From assembly GCA_016706405.1 (NCBI GenBank), contig JADJJT010000001.1:620001-684000 (forward strand): 64,000 nucleotides of DNA, written 5' to 3'. Below, in pieces: positions 1-8,786 of this stretch. This DNA is from Sphingobacteriales bacterium (GTDB lineage: Bacteria; Bacteroidota; Bacteroidia; Chitinophagales; UBA2359). The notes beneath the pieces were generated by a model. The model made no database searches. It was not told where the DNA came from and saw nothing but the letters and a program-made list of their open reading frames with translations. The position numbers were made by a program, and so were the translations under genes. Numbering within the stretch: the stretch's first letter is position 1; the number at the start of each line of letters is the position of its first letter.

Positions 1-1
1 C

Positions 2-1840
2 ACACACCCCATAGTAGTTCCAAATGCCATCACTACCCAAGCGCGCGTAATGGTAAAAGGGCGCGGCAATATATTTTTCGATGTGTCGAATGTCAATTTT
101 ACTATTAACGCCTCGTCAGTACCTACTTATTTGATGGAGGTTGCCAACGACACGGTAAATGTATGCGCCCCCAGCGATGGCACGTTTACAGTTAATTTAA
201 CAAGTTTTACCGGATTTAATAGCCCGGTAACCTTATCGGCATCTGGTAACCCACCCGGCACAGTGGTAACATTTTCACCCAATCCGGTGACCCCAACAGG
301 AAGTTCAACTATGACAATTAGCAATACCGGCGGCTTGGCCGATAAATCTATCCATTCTTTTACCGTATCGGGCACAGGTGGCAGTATTACCCGCACGCAA
401 AGCGTTGCTATTCAGGTTTCGCAAGGGGCAGTGCCCGAGCTTACCGCAACCTACCCAAACGATGGCAACAACAACGTACCACTTGCTCCAACTTTTAGCT
501 GGACAAGCAGTGCCAATGCCTTGAGTTATGATTTTCAGTTGGCAACCGATGCCATTTTTGCCAATATTATAGCCTCGACCAATACCACTGCAACGAGTTA
601 TAATACCGGACTAACCCTTACCCCTAATACCGTTTACTATTGGAGGGTGCGCGGCAACAATTACTGTGGCAATGGCCCTTATACTGACGCAGCCTTTGCT
701 ACTTATCAAGTAATTTGTCAAACATTTAACAGTACCGATGTTCCCAAAAATATACCAACAACGGGTAGCAACACGCCTATTAACTCAACTTTAAATATAG
801 GGTCAAGTTTTACTTTGACCGACGTGAACGTTGTAAATATTGCCGGCACCCATACTTTTTACGGTGATATGACTATGCGTTTAAAGCATCCGGATGGTAC
901 AGTAATAGTTTTAAGTGATGTTTCATTTTGCGAAGCTCAGGATAATTTTGGTTTGGGCTACGATGATGAGGCTGCATCGCCTCCGCCCTGTGTACCTTTA
1001 ACCGGACTTTATACCCCTTTCGACCCTTTGTCTGACCTTGATGGCAAAACATCAATTGGCAACTGGACCTTCCAAATTTACGACTTTTATAACGGCGACG
1101 GCGGCACCCTAACTGCTTGGGGCTTAGAGCTTTGCTACACGGCACCCTCGAACCAAGACTTTGGTACGGCTTTGGTTGTGCAAATAAAAGCTTTGCTGCA
1201 AGGCCCCTACAATACCGGTACCGATGTTATGAGTACGGCCTTGCGTGCAGCTAATTTATTGCCCATTAGTCAGCCGTTTAATGGTTTACCGTGGGCTTAC
1301 GTGGGCACCGAGTCGGTGGCTTCGCCCAATGATATTCCGGCAAATATTACCGACTGGGTTATTATTGAGTTGCGCGCAGCCGGAAATAAAAATACGCTTG
1401 TAACGCGCAAAGCCTGTTGGTTGCGCAGCGATGGAATGGTGGTTGATTTAGACGGAACTCCAGGCGTTAAATTTTCGGGTACGCCCCCCGGAAATTACTA
1501 TGTGGTTGTGCGCGACCGTACTCACCTCGATGCTATTAGTGCCAATGCGGTAGCGCTGCCAAACGGAATTACGCTTGATTTTACCAATCCTGCCAACGTG
1601 TCGGGTGGGGCTGCCCAGTTAGGTTTGCTCGAAGGGGCTACTTATGGTTTGTTGTGCGGCGATTATGACGGCAACGGCAAAATAACCATAGCCGACTTTA
1701 ACAAATATAATGCCGATGCCAGCAAACTAAATGGCTATTATCCCGGAGACGGAAATTTAGACAAAAACGTTACCATTACCGATTTTAATTTATATAACGC
1801 CAATGCCTCAAAATTAGGTGTTATTGAAATACAGTATTAA
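2..1840 (+). CDS. Reprolysin-like secreted metalloprotease, C-terminal part (5' end outside window)
   Basis: The frame is open from the first bases of the window, so this is the 3' part of a longer gene; the catalytic domain is not visible. The opening residues (ARVMVKGRGNIFFDVSN) match the end of the protease domain of Bacteroidota reprolysin-like zinc proteases. They are followed by an Ig-like segment, a fibronectin-III-like segment (SYDFQLATDAIF, VYYWRVRGNNYCG) and a proprotein-convertase P-domain (MTMRLKHPDGTVIVLSD to WTFQIYDFYNGDGG). The last 220 residues form a module ending in two EF-hand/dockerin-like loops (GDYDGNGKITIADFNKY and DKNVTITDFNLY). The same module ends the M14 carboxypeptidase at 23381-26314. 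It is secreted or surface-bound by inference. No standard T9SS domain is present, so the tail may replace it. Confidence 0.8.
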   Translation, partial: THPIVVPNAITTQARVMVKGRGNIFFDVSNVNFTINASSVPTYLMEVANDTVNVCAPSDGTFTVNLTSFTGFNSPVTLSASGNPPGTVVTFSPNPVTPTGSSTMTISNTGGLADKSIHSFTVSGTGGSITRTQSVAIQVSQGAVPELTATYPNDGNNNVPLAPTFSWTSSANALSYDFQLATDAIFANIIASTNTTATSYNTGLTLTPNTVYYWRVRGNNYCGNGPYTDAAFATYQVICQTFNSTDVPKNIPTTGSNTPINSTLNIGSSFTLTDVNVVNIAGTHTFYGDMTMRLKHPDGTVIVLSDVSFCEAQDNFGLGYDDEAASPPPCVPLTGLYTPFDPLSDLDGKTSIGNWTFQIYDFYNGDGGTLTAWGLELCYTAPSNQDFGTALVVQIKALLQGPYNTGTDVMSTALRAANLLPISQPFNGLPWAYVGTESVASPNDIPANITDWVIIELRAAGNKNTLVTRKACWLRSDGMVVDLDGTPGVKFSGTPPGNYYVVVRDRTHLDAISANAVALPNGITLDFTNPANVSGGAAQLGLLEGATYGLLCGDYDGNGKITIADFNKYNADASKLNGYYPGDGNLDKNVTITDFNLYNANASKLGVIEIQY

Positions 1841-1887
1841 TTGTTTTAAATAAGCTGCCTGCCTAAATCAGGGCGATAAAAATTTTC

Positions 1888-1920
1888 AATGGGCAATACT
1901 GCCATGCAGTATTGCCCATT
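1888..1920 (+). terminator. 14-bp perfect hairpin after the protease gene
   Basis: Arms 1888-1901 and 1907-1920 are perfect complements around a 5-nt loop (CCATG), 47 bases after the stop codon. There is no long T tract on the plus strand, so it may be an RNA-stability or factor-assisted terminator rather than a canonical one. On the minus strand it is followed by an AT-rich tract. Confidence 0.55.
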
Positions 1921-2311
1921 AACTCGATAACCAGCTAAGATATTAAAATATCACATGAAAACAACATGTATAGATAAACAATATACTTGTTCAGGTGAAT
2001 TTGTCGCCAGAAGAATTTCAGCAATTAGTCAAACAGGTACGGACAGAAGGTAAGGATATTGCATTTACAACAAAATGAGAATACCAGCCACTATTGGTGA
2101 GTGTAAAAAATAGCGGCCTAATAAGCCGAAGGTAAGCCTTTGTACTTTAAGTTAGTTTTGAAAATAGCAGAAAATTTTTTCTCTAACTTACCTTCAAACT
2201 AATCTAAAACAAAAAGAAAGTTGGAAATTTGTGTTCATCGTTCCTAAACAAAGCGCTAAATTTGACCGCGCAAAGGCGCAGATTTAAATTAAACCATATT
2301 TTTTATCAAAC
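1921..2311 (+). other. Leader region of the seven-gene operon, with dyad and short relic frame
   Basis: No convincing gene. A 27-codon frame from GTG at 1995 to TGA at 2078 begins VNLSPEEFQQLVKQ and looks like a gene remnant. A dyad GAAGGTAAG (2128-2136) pairs with CTTACCTTC (2187-2195), with a nested AAGTTAG/CTAACTT pair, so the transcript could form a long stem upstream of the operon. Nothing here matches a riboswitch I recognise. Confidence 0.4.
2257..2264 (+). promoter_or_regulatory. Candidate -7 element for the seven-gene operon
   Basis: TAAATTTG fits the Bacteroidota -7 consensus TAnnTTTG and lies 48 bases before the first start codon. I see no TTTG at the usual 17-20 base spacing upstream, so the assignment is tentative. 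Confidence 0.4.
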
Positions 2312-3592
2312 ATGTCAACATCCTTAGAAAAAGCTAAAAAACTACTCTCGCATTTTTCAAAGCTTGTTCCTTTTGAAAAAGTACTCGACATGGTGGTACA
2401 AACGGAGACTACCGAGGCGCAAAATTACCCCCGAATTCCGGAGCCTATTTCCTGGAACAGCGAGGCTATGGCAAAACGACAGGACTACATTAAACAACAA
2501 ACAAAACTTGATTTCCCGTATTTATCCGGAGAGAAAAACATAACAGATGCCTCCATTTTCAAAGGAAATATCGAACAGCAAATTGGACTAACACAAATCC
2601 CAACAGGTATAATTGGCCCACTGCTTATAAATGGAACTGTTGCCCATGGAAACTTTTATGTGCCGCTTGCCACAACCGAAGGAGCCCTTGTGGCCTCGTA
2701 CAACAGGGGGGCAAGGGCAACCGCACTTTGTGGCGGTATTGTTTCGGTTTGCCTTACCGAAGGGGTACAGCGTGCGCCGTTGTTCAAATTCAGAACCCTA
2801 CAAGAGGTCGGAACCTTTATGCAATGGGTACTTGGGCAAACCAATGAGTTTAAAAATATTGTTTCAAAACACAGTAATTATGCGCAGTTAGAAGATATTA
2901 AAATAAATATGGAAGGCAACCATGTGGTGTTGGTCTTTGAATATCAGACAGGCGAAGCCGCCGGGCAAAATATGGTAACCATTTGTACCGATGCTATTTG
3001 TCAATATATTGTTGAAAACACACCCATTAAGCCGCAACACTGGTTTATTGAAGGCAATTACGCCGGCGATAAAAAAGCCACTGCGGTTTCTTTCTCAACA
3101 GTTCGAGGGAAAAAAGTTACCGCCGAAGCAATTATCTCGCGAGCAGTGGTAAATGGAATTTTAAAAACATCCCCCGAAAAAATAGCCCAATATTGGCAAT
3201 CCTCATCGGTAGCAGCGGTGCAAAGTGGCAGTATTGGTATTCAAGGGCATTTTGCCAACGGGCTTGCAGCTTTGTTTTTGGCAACAGGGCAAGATGTGGC
3301 CTGTGTGTCAGAGGCCTATGTAGGCATTACGCGAATGGAAGTAAACGAAGATAATGATTTATACGTGTCGGTTACCTTGCCAAGTTTGGTGGTAGGAACA
3401 GTTGGCGGAGGTACTAAACTGCCAACCCAACGCGAATGTTTGAAACTTTTAGGTTGCGAGGGGCCCGAAAGTGCAAGAAAATTAGCAGAAATTTGCGGCG
3501 CAACCATATTGGCAGGCGAATTAAGTATTGCCGCAGCCATTGCTTGCGGCGATTTTTCAAGGGCGCATGAAATTTATGGCAGAAACAAATGA
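2312..3592 (+). CDS. HMG-CoA reductase homologue
   Basis: 426 residues. The family reduces HMG-CoA to mevalonate with NAD(P)H. Catalytic candidates are visible: Glu123 in TTEGALVAS, Lys254/255 in GNYAGDKK, Asp328 in ATGQD, a GGGT glycine loop, and a C-terminal His419 (RAHEIYG). The class I cofactor motif GDAMGMN reads GEAAGQN (Gly214-Asn220) and GQDPAQN reads GQDVACV, so this is a divergent paralogue that may have shifted cofactor or substrate use. It is first in a seven-gene run and overlaps the prenyltransferase gene by ATGA. No other mevalonate-pathway gene is in the window. The role may be local mevalonate supply for an isoprenoid product, or a related acyl-CoA reduction. Confidence 0.88.
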   Translation: MSTSLEKAKKLLSHFSKLVPFEKVLDMVVQTETTEAQNYPRIPEPISWNSEAMAKRQDYIKQQTKLDFPYLSGEKNITDASIFKGNIEQQIGLTQIPTGIIGPLLINGTVAHGNFYVPLATTEGALVASYNRGARATALCGGIVSVCLTEGVQRAPLFKFRTLQEVGTFMQWVLGQTNEFKNIVSKHSNYAQLEDIKINMEGNHVVLVFEYQTGEAAGQNMVTICTDAICQYIVENTPIKPQHWFIEGNYAGDKKATAVSFSTVRGKKVTAEAIISRAVVNGILKTSPEKIAQYWQSSSVAAVQSGSIGIQGHFANGLAALFLATGQDVACVSEAYVGITRMEVNEDNDLYVSVTLPSLVVGTVGGGTKLPTQRECLKLLGCEGPESARKLAEICGATILAGELSIAAAIACGDFSRAHEIYGRNK

Positions 3593-4518
3593 CACAACAA
3601 GCATCTTTATTTAAACGGTTTTTGACGTATCAAAAAGAACGTTATCCCTTTGCCGGATACTTTTTCCTCATCGGCTCATTTAGCTTCTCTGCCATTGCCT
3701 ACTCGCGCATTTGCAGAGGTTTAACAGAATTTGTCTCTCCGGATAAATTTTTTGTTTGCATTTTCAACACCGTTACCCTCTTTTTTATACTCAGAATTTT
3801 AGATGAATTTAAAGACCACGAAGACGACCAAAAATACAGACCTTATTTGCCAGTTCCGCGCGGTTTAATTTCGCTGCATGAGTTAAAATACATTGGCCTT
3901 TTTACCCTCGCGCTTCAACTGCTTGTTACAGTTGTTTTCTTCCCCAAAATGTTATTATTGCTGGCAATGGTGTATGGCTACCTGTTCTTTATGAGCAATG
4001 AATTTTTTGTAAAAAAATGGTTAAAACAAAATCAGTTTTGGTATGTAACCAGCCACATGCTTATTATTCCTTTGGTGGACGTGTTTGCAAGCGGCTTTGA
4101 TTGGCTGTTAGACAAGGCAACAGTGCCCGTGGGTTTGGCGTTCTTTTTTGCCGTAAGTTTTATGAATGGTATTGTGTTAGAGATAGGAAGAAAAATAAAA
4201 GCTCCGGAGCAAGAAGAAAAAGGGGTGCTGAGCTACACCTTTCAACTTGGCACAAAACATGCCGTTGTTTTTTGGATTTTTATTTTGTTTCTTACCTTGT
4301 TGCTAGCTGCTGCGGCCTCTTATTATGCAGGGCACTCGGCAGGCACCTACCTTGCACTTATTGCCGTTTTTTTGGTGTGCTCCTTTCCAGCTTTTCTGTT
4401 TTTAAATAAGCAAACGGCTCGCTACGGCAAATTAATAGAATACAGTTCGGCATTATGGACTTTTGCCATGTACCTGATACTTGGCGGAATACCGATGCTC
4501 CTTAGTTTATGGCGATGA
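3589..4518 (+). CDS. UbiA-family prenyltransferase
   Basis: 309 residues with about eight hydrophobic segments, as expected for an integral-membrane UbiA enzyme that transfers a prenyl chain from its diphosphate to an acceptor. The first aspartate-rich Mg-diphosphate motif is DEFKDHEDD (from Asp72), followed by RPYLPVPRGLIS. The second is degenerate: EIGRKIKAPEQEEKG (from Glu198). This layout resembles the digeranylgeranylglyceryl-phosphate or homogentisate branch more than menaquinone MenA, but the acceptor cannot be read from sequence. The start overlaps the HMG-CoA reductase stop (ATGA). Pairing with a mevalonate-forming enzyme suggests an isoprenoid donor made on site. Confidence 0.88.
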   Translation: MTQQASLFKRFLTYQKERYPFAGYFFLIGSFSFSAIAYSRICRGLTEFVSPDKFFVCIFNTVTLFFILRILDEFKDHEDDQKYRPYLPVPRGLISLHELKYIGLFTLALQLLVTVVFFPKMLLLLAMVYGYLFFMSNEFFVKKWLKQNQFWYVTSHMLIIPLVDVFASGFDWLLDKATVPVGLAFFFAVSFMNGIVLEIGRKIKAPEQEEKGVLSYTFQLGTKHAVVFWIFILFLTLLLAAAASYYAGHSAGTYLALIAVFLVCSFPAFLFLNKQTARYGKLIEYSSALWTFAMYLILGGIPMLLSLWR

Positions 4519-7079
4519 ATTTATTTTTTTTAAACACTATTTCCGTTCAAAATTCAAATTTTGGAGGCAAGGCAAACAACCTAATTGCAATAAAAAACAA
4601 AGGTTTTGCCGTTCCCGAATTTGTTGTTATTCCAGCCGATTACCTGGGTTCGCTTTTACCTGCCGATACTGCTTTAACTAAGGAGTTTATTCGTTCGTAT
4701 CAGTTTTCTCCGGATTTTTTAAATGAAATTTTTCGGCACTTCAACGAAACCGAGTTTGTGGCGGTGCGCTCATCAGCCCTTAATGAAGACGGAAAAGAAA
4801 ACTCCTTTGCAGGCCAATACGAAACCCGGTTGTTTGTTACAAAAAACACTTTGAACGAAGCCCTTGTTTGCGTATGGCTTTCGGCGTACAGCGAGCGGGT
4901 GCAGTTGTACAAGGCAAAAAATAATATTGAAGGTGCAGGTATGGCAATTATGGTGCAACGTATGATAAATGCAGATACTGCCGGCGTTGCCTTTGCCGTA
5001 AATCCGCTAACAGGAAACGAAAATGAAACAGTGATAAATGCCGTTTCCGGATTGGGAGAAGGTATTGTTTCGGGCGAATTAGATGCCGACTTATATACAG
5101 TTCAGCAAGGGAAAATTACGCAACAAATTGCCGATAAAAAATGGGCAATCAAATTTGATGAACAACATAAAAGCGGCACAATAAAAACCACACTTACCGA
5201 ATTACAATCAAAAACTGCGTGTTTAAGCGAAAAACAAATTTTGGAAGTAGCAGTGCTGGTAAAAAAAATATCCGAGCATTTTCAGGCACCGCAAGATATT
5301 GAGTTTGCCTATCTGAACGGCAAACTGTATTTGCTGCAAAGCCGCCCAATTACAGCCATTGCCAAGCCAAAACCAATTACAATTTGGGACAATAGTAATA
5401 TCATAGAAAGTTACCCCGGACTAACCTCGCCGCTTACGTTTTCTTTTATTGAAAAAATGTACGAAGCTGTTTACCGGCAACTCTCCTTGATTATGGGCGT
5501 TGCTGCCAAAACGATAGAAGCCAACAGCTCGGTATATGCCAATATGTTGGGTTTGTTGCAAGGACGGGTTTATTACAATTTAAACAACTGGCATAAATCG
5601 CTTTCCTTACTTCCGGGGTACAAACTAAATGCCGAGTTTATGGACAATATGATGGGCGTGAAGGAAAAATTTGATACAACCATCGAAAAATCCGGAAGCA
5701 AATGGGGTGAATATTTTAATGTGCTGAGCGCCATTCTGAAAATTTTAAAGCAACACGCCTCCTTAAACTCATCCAGAATTGCATTTCAAGCCTATTTCAA
5801 CAGCGTGATGCAAGAATACGAAGCCATGGACTTTGAACAAATGCCCTTACAAGAACTGATGACACGTTACCTTCGGTTTGAAAATACTTTGTCGAAGAAA
5901 TGGGAAGCGCCCTTGGTAAACGATTTTTTTTGTATGATTTATTTTGGCGTATTGCAAAAATTGACTGTAAAATATCAATTAGATGAAAATGGCACCCTGC
6001 ACAACGACTTGGTAAGTGGCGCAAAAGACATCATTTCTACCGAACCAATAACGCTTACTTTGTCCATCGCAGCACTTATAAGGCAATTACCCGAAGCATT
6101 GAATTTGTTTAAAAACAACTCGCCTGAAAAAATTTTGACCGAATTGCAAACGCAAACCAAGTACGAAAAAATTGATACCGCCATAAAAAAATATATTCAA
6201 AAATGGGGCGAGCGCTGTGTGGGCGAACTTAAATTAGAAACCATTACCTACAAACAACAACCCCAAAATTACATTAAAATTTTACAGACGTATGTAAAAG
6301 AAGCACCAAAAAATCATACATTACAAGAAAGCAATATCCGGCAAATGGCCGAAGAAAAAGTAAAGCAAAAATTGAAAGGCAAACCAATAAAGAAATTCAT
6401 TTTTTCGTATGTACTGAAAAAAGCGCGCTATTTGGTAAGCAACCGCGAAAACCTTAGATTTGAGCGCACCCGTGGCTTTGGAATGGTTCGCATAATGATG
6501 ATAGCGATGGGCAAAAAATTAGCAGCCGAAAATATATTGCAACACGAAAGAGATATTTTTTACCTCACTCAAAAAGAAATATTTGACTTTGTAAATGAAA
6601 CCGCCATCCGGATTGATTTAAAAAAATTAGTTGAAAACAGAAAAGAGGAGTACACAAAATTTGAAACAAAAAATCTTCCGGAAAGAATAAAAGCAACAGA
6701 AGCAATAAGTGATAACACCATCTTTGATTTGCCGGATGAAACTATTAATAATGCCACCTCGCTACAAGGCATTGGCTGCTGTGCCGGAATAGTACGAGGG
6801 AAGGTTTGCGTAGTGAATTCGCCACAAGAAATTGACAGCCTAAACAACAATATTTTAGTAACGGCAAGTACCGACCCGGGCTGGGTAGTTTTGTTTCCGA
6901 GCGCATCGGCCATTGTGGTGGAACGCGGAAGTTTGTTAAGCCATTCGGCAATCGTGTCGAGAGAAATGGGTATTCCTTGTGTGGTTGGTGTGAAAAACTT
7001 ATTAAATATCCTTAAAACGGGCGACCTGATAGAAATTGACGGCGCAAAAGGAACAGTAAAAATTTTAGACCGAATATGA
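4515..7079 (+). CDS. PEP-synthase/rifampicin-phosphotransferase-like dikinase
   Basis: 854 residues from the ATG at 4515, chosen because it gives the ATGA overlap seen through the operon; an in-frame ATG at 4509 is possible. The N-terminal PEP/pyruvate-type ATP-grasp shows GGKANNLIAIKNKGF, VAVRSSALNEDGKENSFAGQ and YLLQSRPIT. A long, unassigned helical middle follows. The C-terminal swivelling domain carries the phospho-accepting histidine at about residue 810 (LLSHSAIVSREMGIPCVVG). There is no C-terminal PEP-binding TIM barrel, so the order ATP-grasp, linker, His domain matches rifampicin phosphotransferase-like enzymes rather than true PEP synthase. Expected chemistry is ATP-driven transfer of a phosphate to an organic acceptor; here the acceptor is probably a lipid or prenyl intermediate (inference). 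Confidence 0.85.
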   Translation: MNLFFLNTISVQNSNFGGKANNLIAIKNKGFAVPEFVVIPADYLGSLLPADTALTKEFIRSYQFSPDFLNEIFRHFNETEFVAVRSSALNEDGKENSFAGQYETRLFVTKNTLNEALVCVWLSAYSERVQLYKAKNNIEGAGMAIMVQRMINADTAGVAFAVNPLTGNENETVINAVSGLGEGIVSGELDADLYTVQQGKITQQIADKKWAIKFDEQHKSGTIKTTLTELQSKTACLSEKQILEVAVLVKKISEHFQAPQDIEFAYLNGKLYLLQSRPITAIAKPKPITIWDNSNIIESYPGLTSPLTFSFIEKMYEAVYRQLSLIMGVAAKTIEANSSVYANMLGLLQGRVYYNLNNWHKSLSLLPGYKLNAEFMDNMMGVKEKFDTTIEKSGSKWGEYFNVLSAILKILKQHASLNSSRIAFQAYFNSVMQEYEAMDFEQMPLQELMTRYLRFENTLSKKWEAPLVNDFFCMIYFGVLQKLTVKYQLDENGTLHNDLVSGAKDIISTEPITLTLSIAALIRQLPEALNLFKNNSPEKILTELQTQTKYEKIDTAIKKYIQKWGERCVGELKLETITYKQQPQNYIKILQTYVKEAPKNHTLQESNIRQMAEEKVKQKLKGKPIKKFIFSYVLKKARYLVSNRENLRFERTRGFGMVRIMMIAMGKKLAAENILQHERDIFYLTQKEIFDFVNETAIRIDLKKLVENRKEEYTKFETKNLPERIKATEAISDNTIFDLPDETINNATSLQGIGCCAGIVRGKVCVVNSPQEIDSLNNNILVTASTDPGWVVLFPSASAIVVERGSLLSHSAIVSREMGIPCVVGVKNLLNILKTGDLIEIDGAKGTVKILDRI

Positions 7080-8134
7080 ACGAACGAATAAAATATGCCA
7101 ATTGCTGGGAAGATGCCGATTTACTTTTGACCTCGGCTAATTTGCCCCCAAACGGCAATATATTAAGCATAGCTTCGGGCGGAGACAATTCTTTTGCCTT
7201 ACTCAGTACTGCCCCCAAAATGCTTTATGCGGTAGATACGAATGTGGCACAGTTGCATTTATGCGAATTGAAAGCCGCCGCTTTTTCCGAATTGAAGTAT
7301 GACGAAACTTTAGCCTTATTTTGGGGCACACCACAGGCAAAAGATTTTTTTGAAATACTTAAAAAACAACTAAGCCCGCCTTGCAAAAAATATTGGGAAA
7401 CCAATGAAAGCAGTATTCAATCCGGAGTTATAAATGAAGGAAAGTTTGAGCAGTATTTCAGGTTTTTTCGCAAAAGAGTTATGCCGTTTATTCACTCAAA
7501 GAAAACAATCAACGAATTATTAAGCCCCAAAACCGAACAAGAGCAAACAAATTTTTACCATCAAAAATGGAATACTATTAGGTGGAAATTTTTATTCAAA
7601 CTGTTTTTTAGCAAGTTTGTTTTAGGCAGGTTTGGGCGAACAAAAGCATACTTAAATCAAGTTGAAATTCCGGTTGCAGCATTTATTTTTGAGCAAGCCG
7701 CACAACACTTGCAAAGCAAAGATTGCCAAAGCAATTATTTTTTGCATTATATTTTTACCGGAGAATTTAAACCGGAACTTCCCTTTTATTTGCGCGAAGA
7801 AAATTACCAAAATATTAAACAAAACCTTGCAGCCTTAACCTTAAAACAAGGTTTGGTACAGGATTTTATTAATCCGGAAACTGCTTTTAATTACTGTAAT
7901 TTTTCAAACATATTTGAATATATGAACAAGGAGGAATTTGCAAATTTTCATCAATTGCTTGAACAATATTTGCCCAATAAAGCCATTATAGGCTATTGGA
8001 ATTTAATGGTGGACAGGGTTTTTTCCACCTCTTTCCCGCAAACATTTTCGCTTTACAACAAACCCCAAAAACAACCAACAGACAAGGGTTTTTTCTATAA
8101 ACGATTTGTAACCGAAATAAAAAATGAACGATAA
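7076..8134 (+). CDS. DUF3419/BtaA-like 3-amino-3-carboxypropyl transferase
   Basis: 352 residues. The N-terminal YANCWEDADLL motif, the SAM-site sequence SIASGGDNSFALL and AVDTNVAQLHLCELKAAAF are signatures of DUF3419, the family of BtaA. BtaA moves the 3-amino-3-carboxypropyl group of S-adenosylmethionine onto diacylglycerol in betaine-lipid synthesis. No BtaB-type N-methyltransferase is encoded nearby, so a non-methylated amino-lipid, or a different acceptor such as a prenyl glycerol, is more likely than DGTS (inference). It starts by ATGA overlap with the dikinase gene and ends 11 bases inside the next gene. Confidence 0.85.
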   Translation: MNERIKYANCWEDADLLLTSANLPPNGNILSIASGGDNSFALLSTAPKMLYAVDTNVAQLHLCELKAAAFSELKYDETLALFWGTPQAKDFFEILKKQLSPPCKKYWETNESSIQSGVINEGKFEQYFRFFRKRVMPFIHSKKTINELLSPKTEQEQTNFYHQKWNTIRWKFLFKLFFSKFVLGRFGRTKAYLNQVEIPVAAFIFEQAAQHLQSKDCQSNYFLHYIFTGEFKPELPFYLREENYQNIKQNLAALTLKQGLVQDFINPETAFNYCNFSNIFEYMNKEEFANFHQLLEQYLPNKAIIGYWNLMVDRVFSTSFPQTFSLYNKPQKQPTDKGFFYKRFVTEIKNER

Positions 8135-8786
8135 TTTTATCCACCTGCTTTGGCTGAGTAGTTTTTACCTTATTCTGTTTGGTACGGCAGAATTGCTGTA
8201 CCGTGTTGCTAAAATTCATGTCGAATACACCCGGAAATTTGTTCATATCGGAACTGGTTTACTAACTATGCTTTTTCCTTTAATGTTTACCCATTATGGT
8301 TGGGTAATCTTTATTTGCGCCGCGTTTTTTGTGGTACTTTCTATCAGTTTAAAATTCGGATTTTTACCTTCTATCAATGCTATTCAGCGCAAAAGTCACG
8401 GAAGCCTTTCTTACCCCGTTGTGGTCGTTATTGCATTTATGTTTTATTATTTTAAAACCAAAGGCGTTTCGCACGAATATTTTTATTTCTACCTTCCGGT
8501 GCTCACCATGGCATTGGCCGACCCGCTGGCTGCTTATTTCGGCAGTAAATTTCCAAGAGGAAAATATTCATTTGGGCAAGAACAAAAAACATTGACAGGT
8601 TCATTAGCATTTTTTATAGTAGCATTGGCACTTAGTTTTTTCTTGATCCCCAATCCTAATTTATTTTTCTTACTTGTTATTCCGTTGGTGGCAACTGTTA
8701 CAGAAGCCATTACCAGCAAAGGTTTAGACAACCTGACTATTCCGGTTTCTGTAATTGCAGTATTATATTTTTATCCTAACGTATGA
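8124..8786 (+). CDS. Phytol/dolichol-kinase-like CTP-dependent membrane kinase
   Basis: 220 residues, about seven membrane segments. Motifs are those of the phosphatidate cytidylyltransferase/dolichol-kinase superfamily: EYTRKFVHIGTG near residue 32, QRKSHGSLSYP, ALADPLAAYFGSKFPRGKY and QKTLTGSLAFF. Members phosphorylate prenols (phytol, farnesol, dolichol) with CTP or make CDP-activated lipids. Size and motif order favour the phytol-kinase-like branch. Its place between a SAM-lipid transferase and an acyltransferase-like gene suggests it phosphorylates or activates a prenyl or lipid alcohol made by the operon. It overlaps the upstream gene by 11 bases and the downstream one by ATGA. Confidence 0.82.
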   Translation: MNDNFIHLLWLSSFYLILFGTAELLYRVAKIHVEYTRKFVHIGTGLLTMLFPLMFTHYGWVIFICAAFFVVLSISLKFGFLPSINAIQRKSHGSLSYPVVVVIAFMFYYFKTKGVSHEYFYFYLPVLTMALADPLAAYFGSKFPRGKYSFGQEQKTLTGSLAFFIVALALSFFLIPNPNLFFLLVIPLVATVTEAITSKGLDNLTIPVSVIAVLYFYPNV

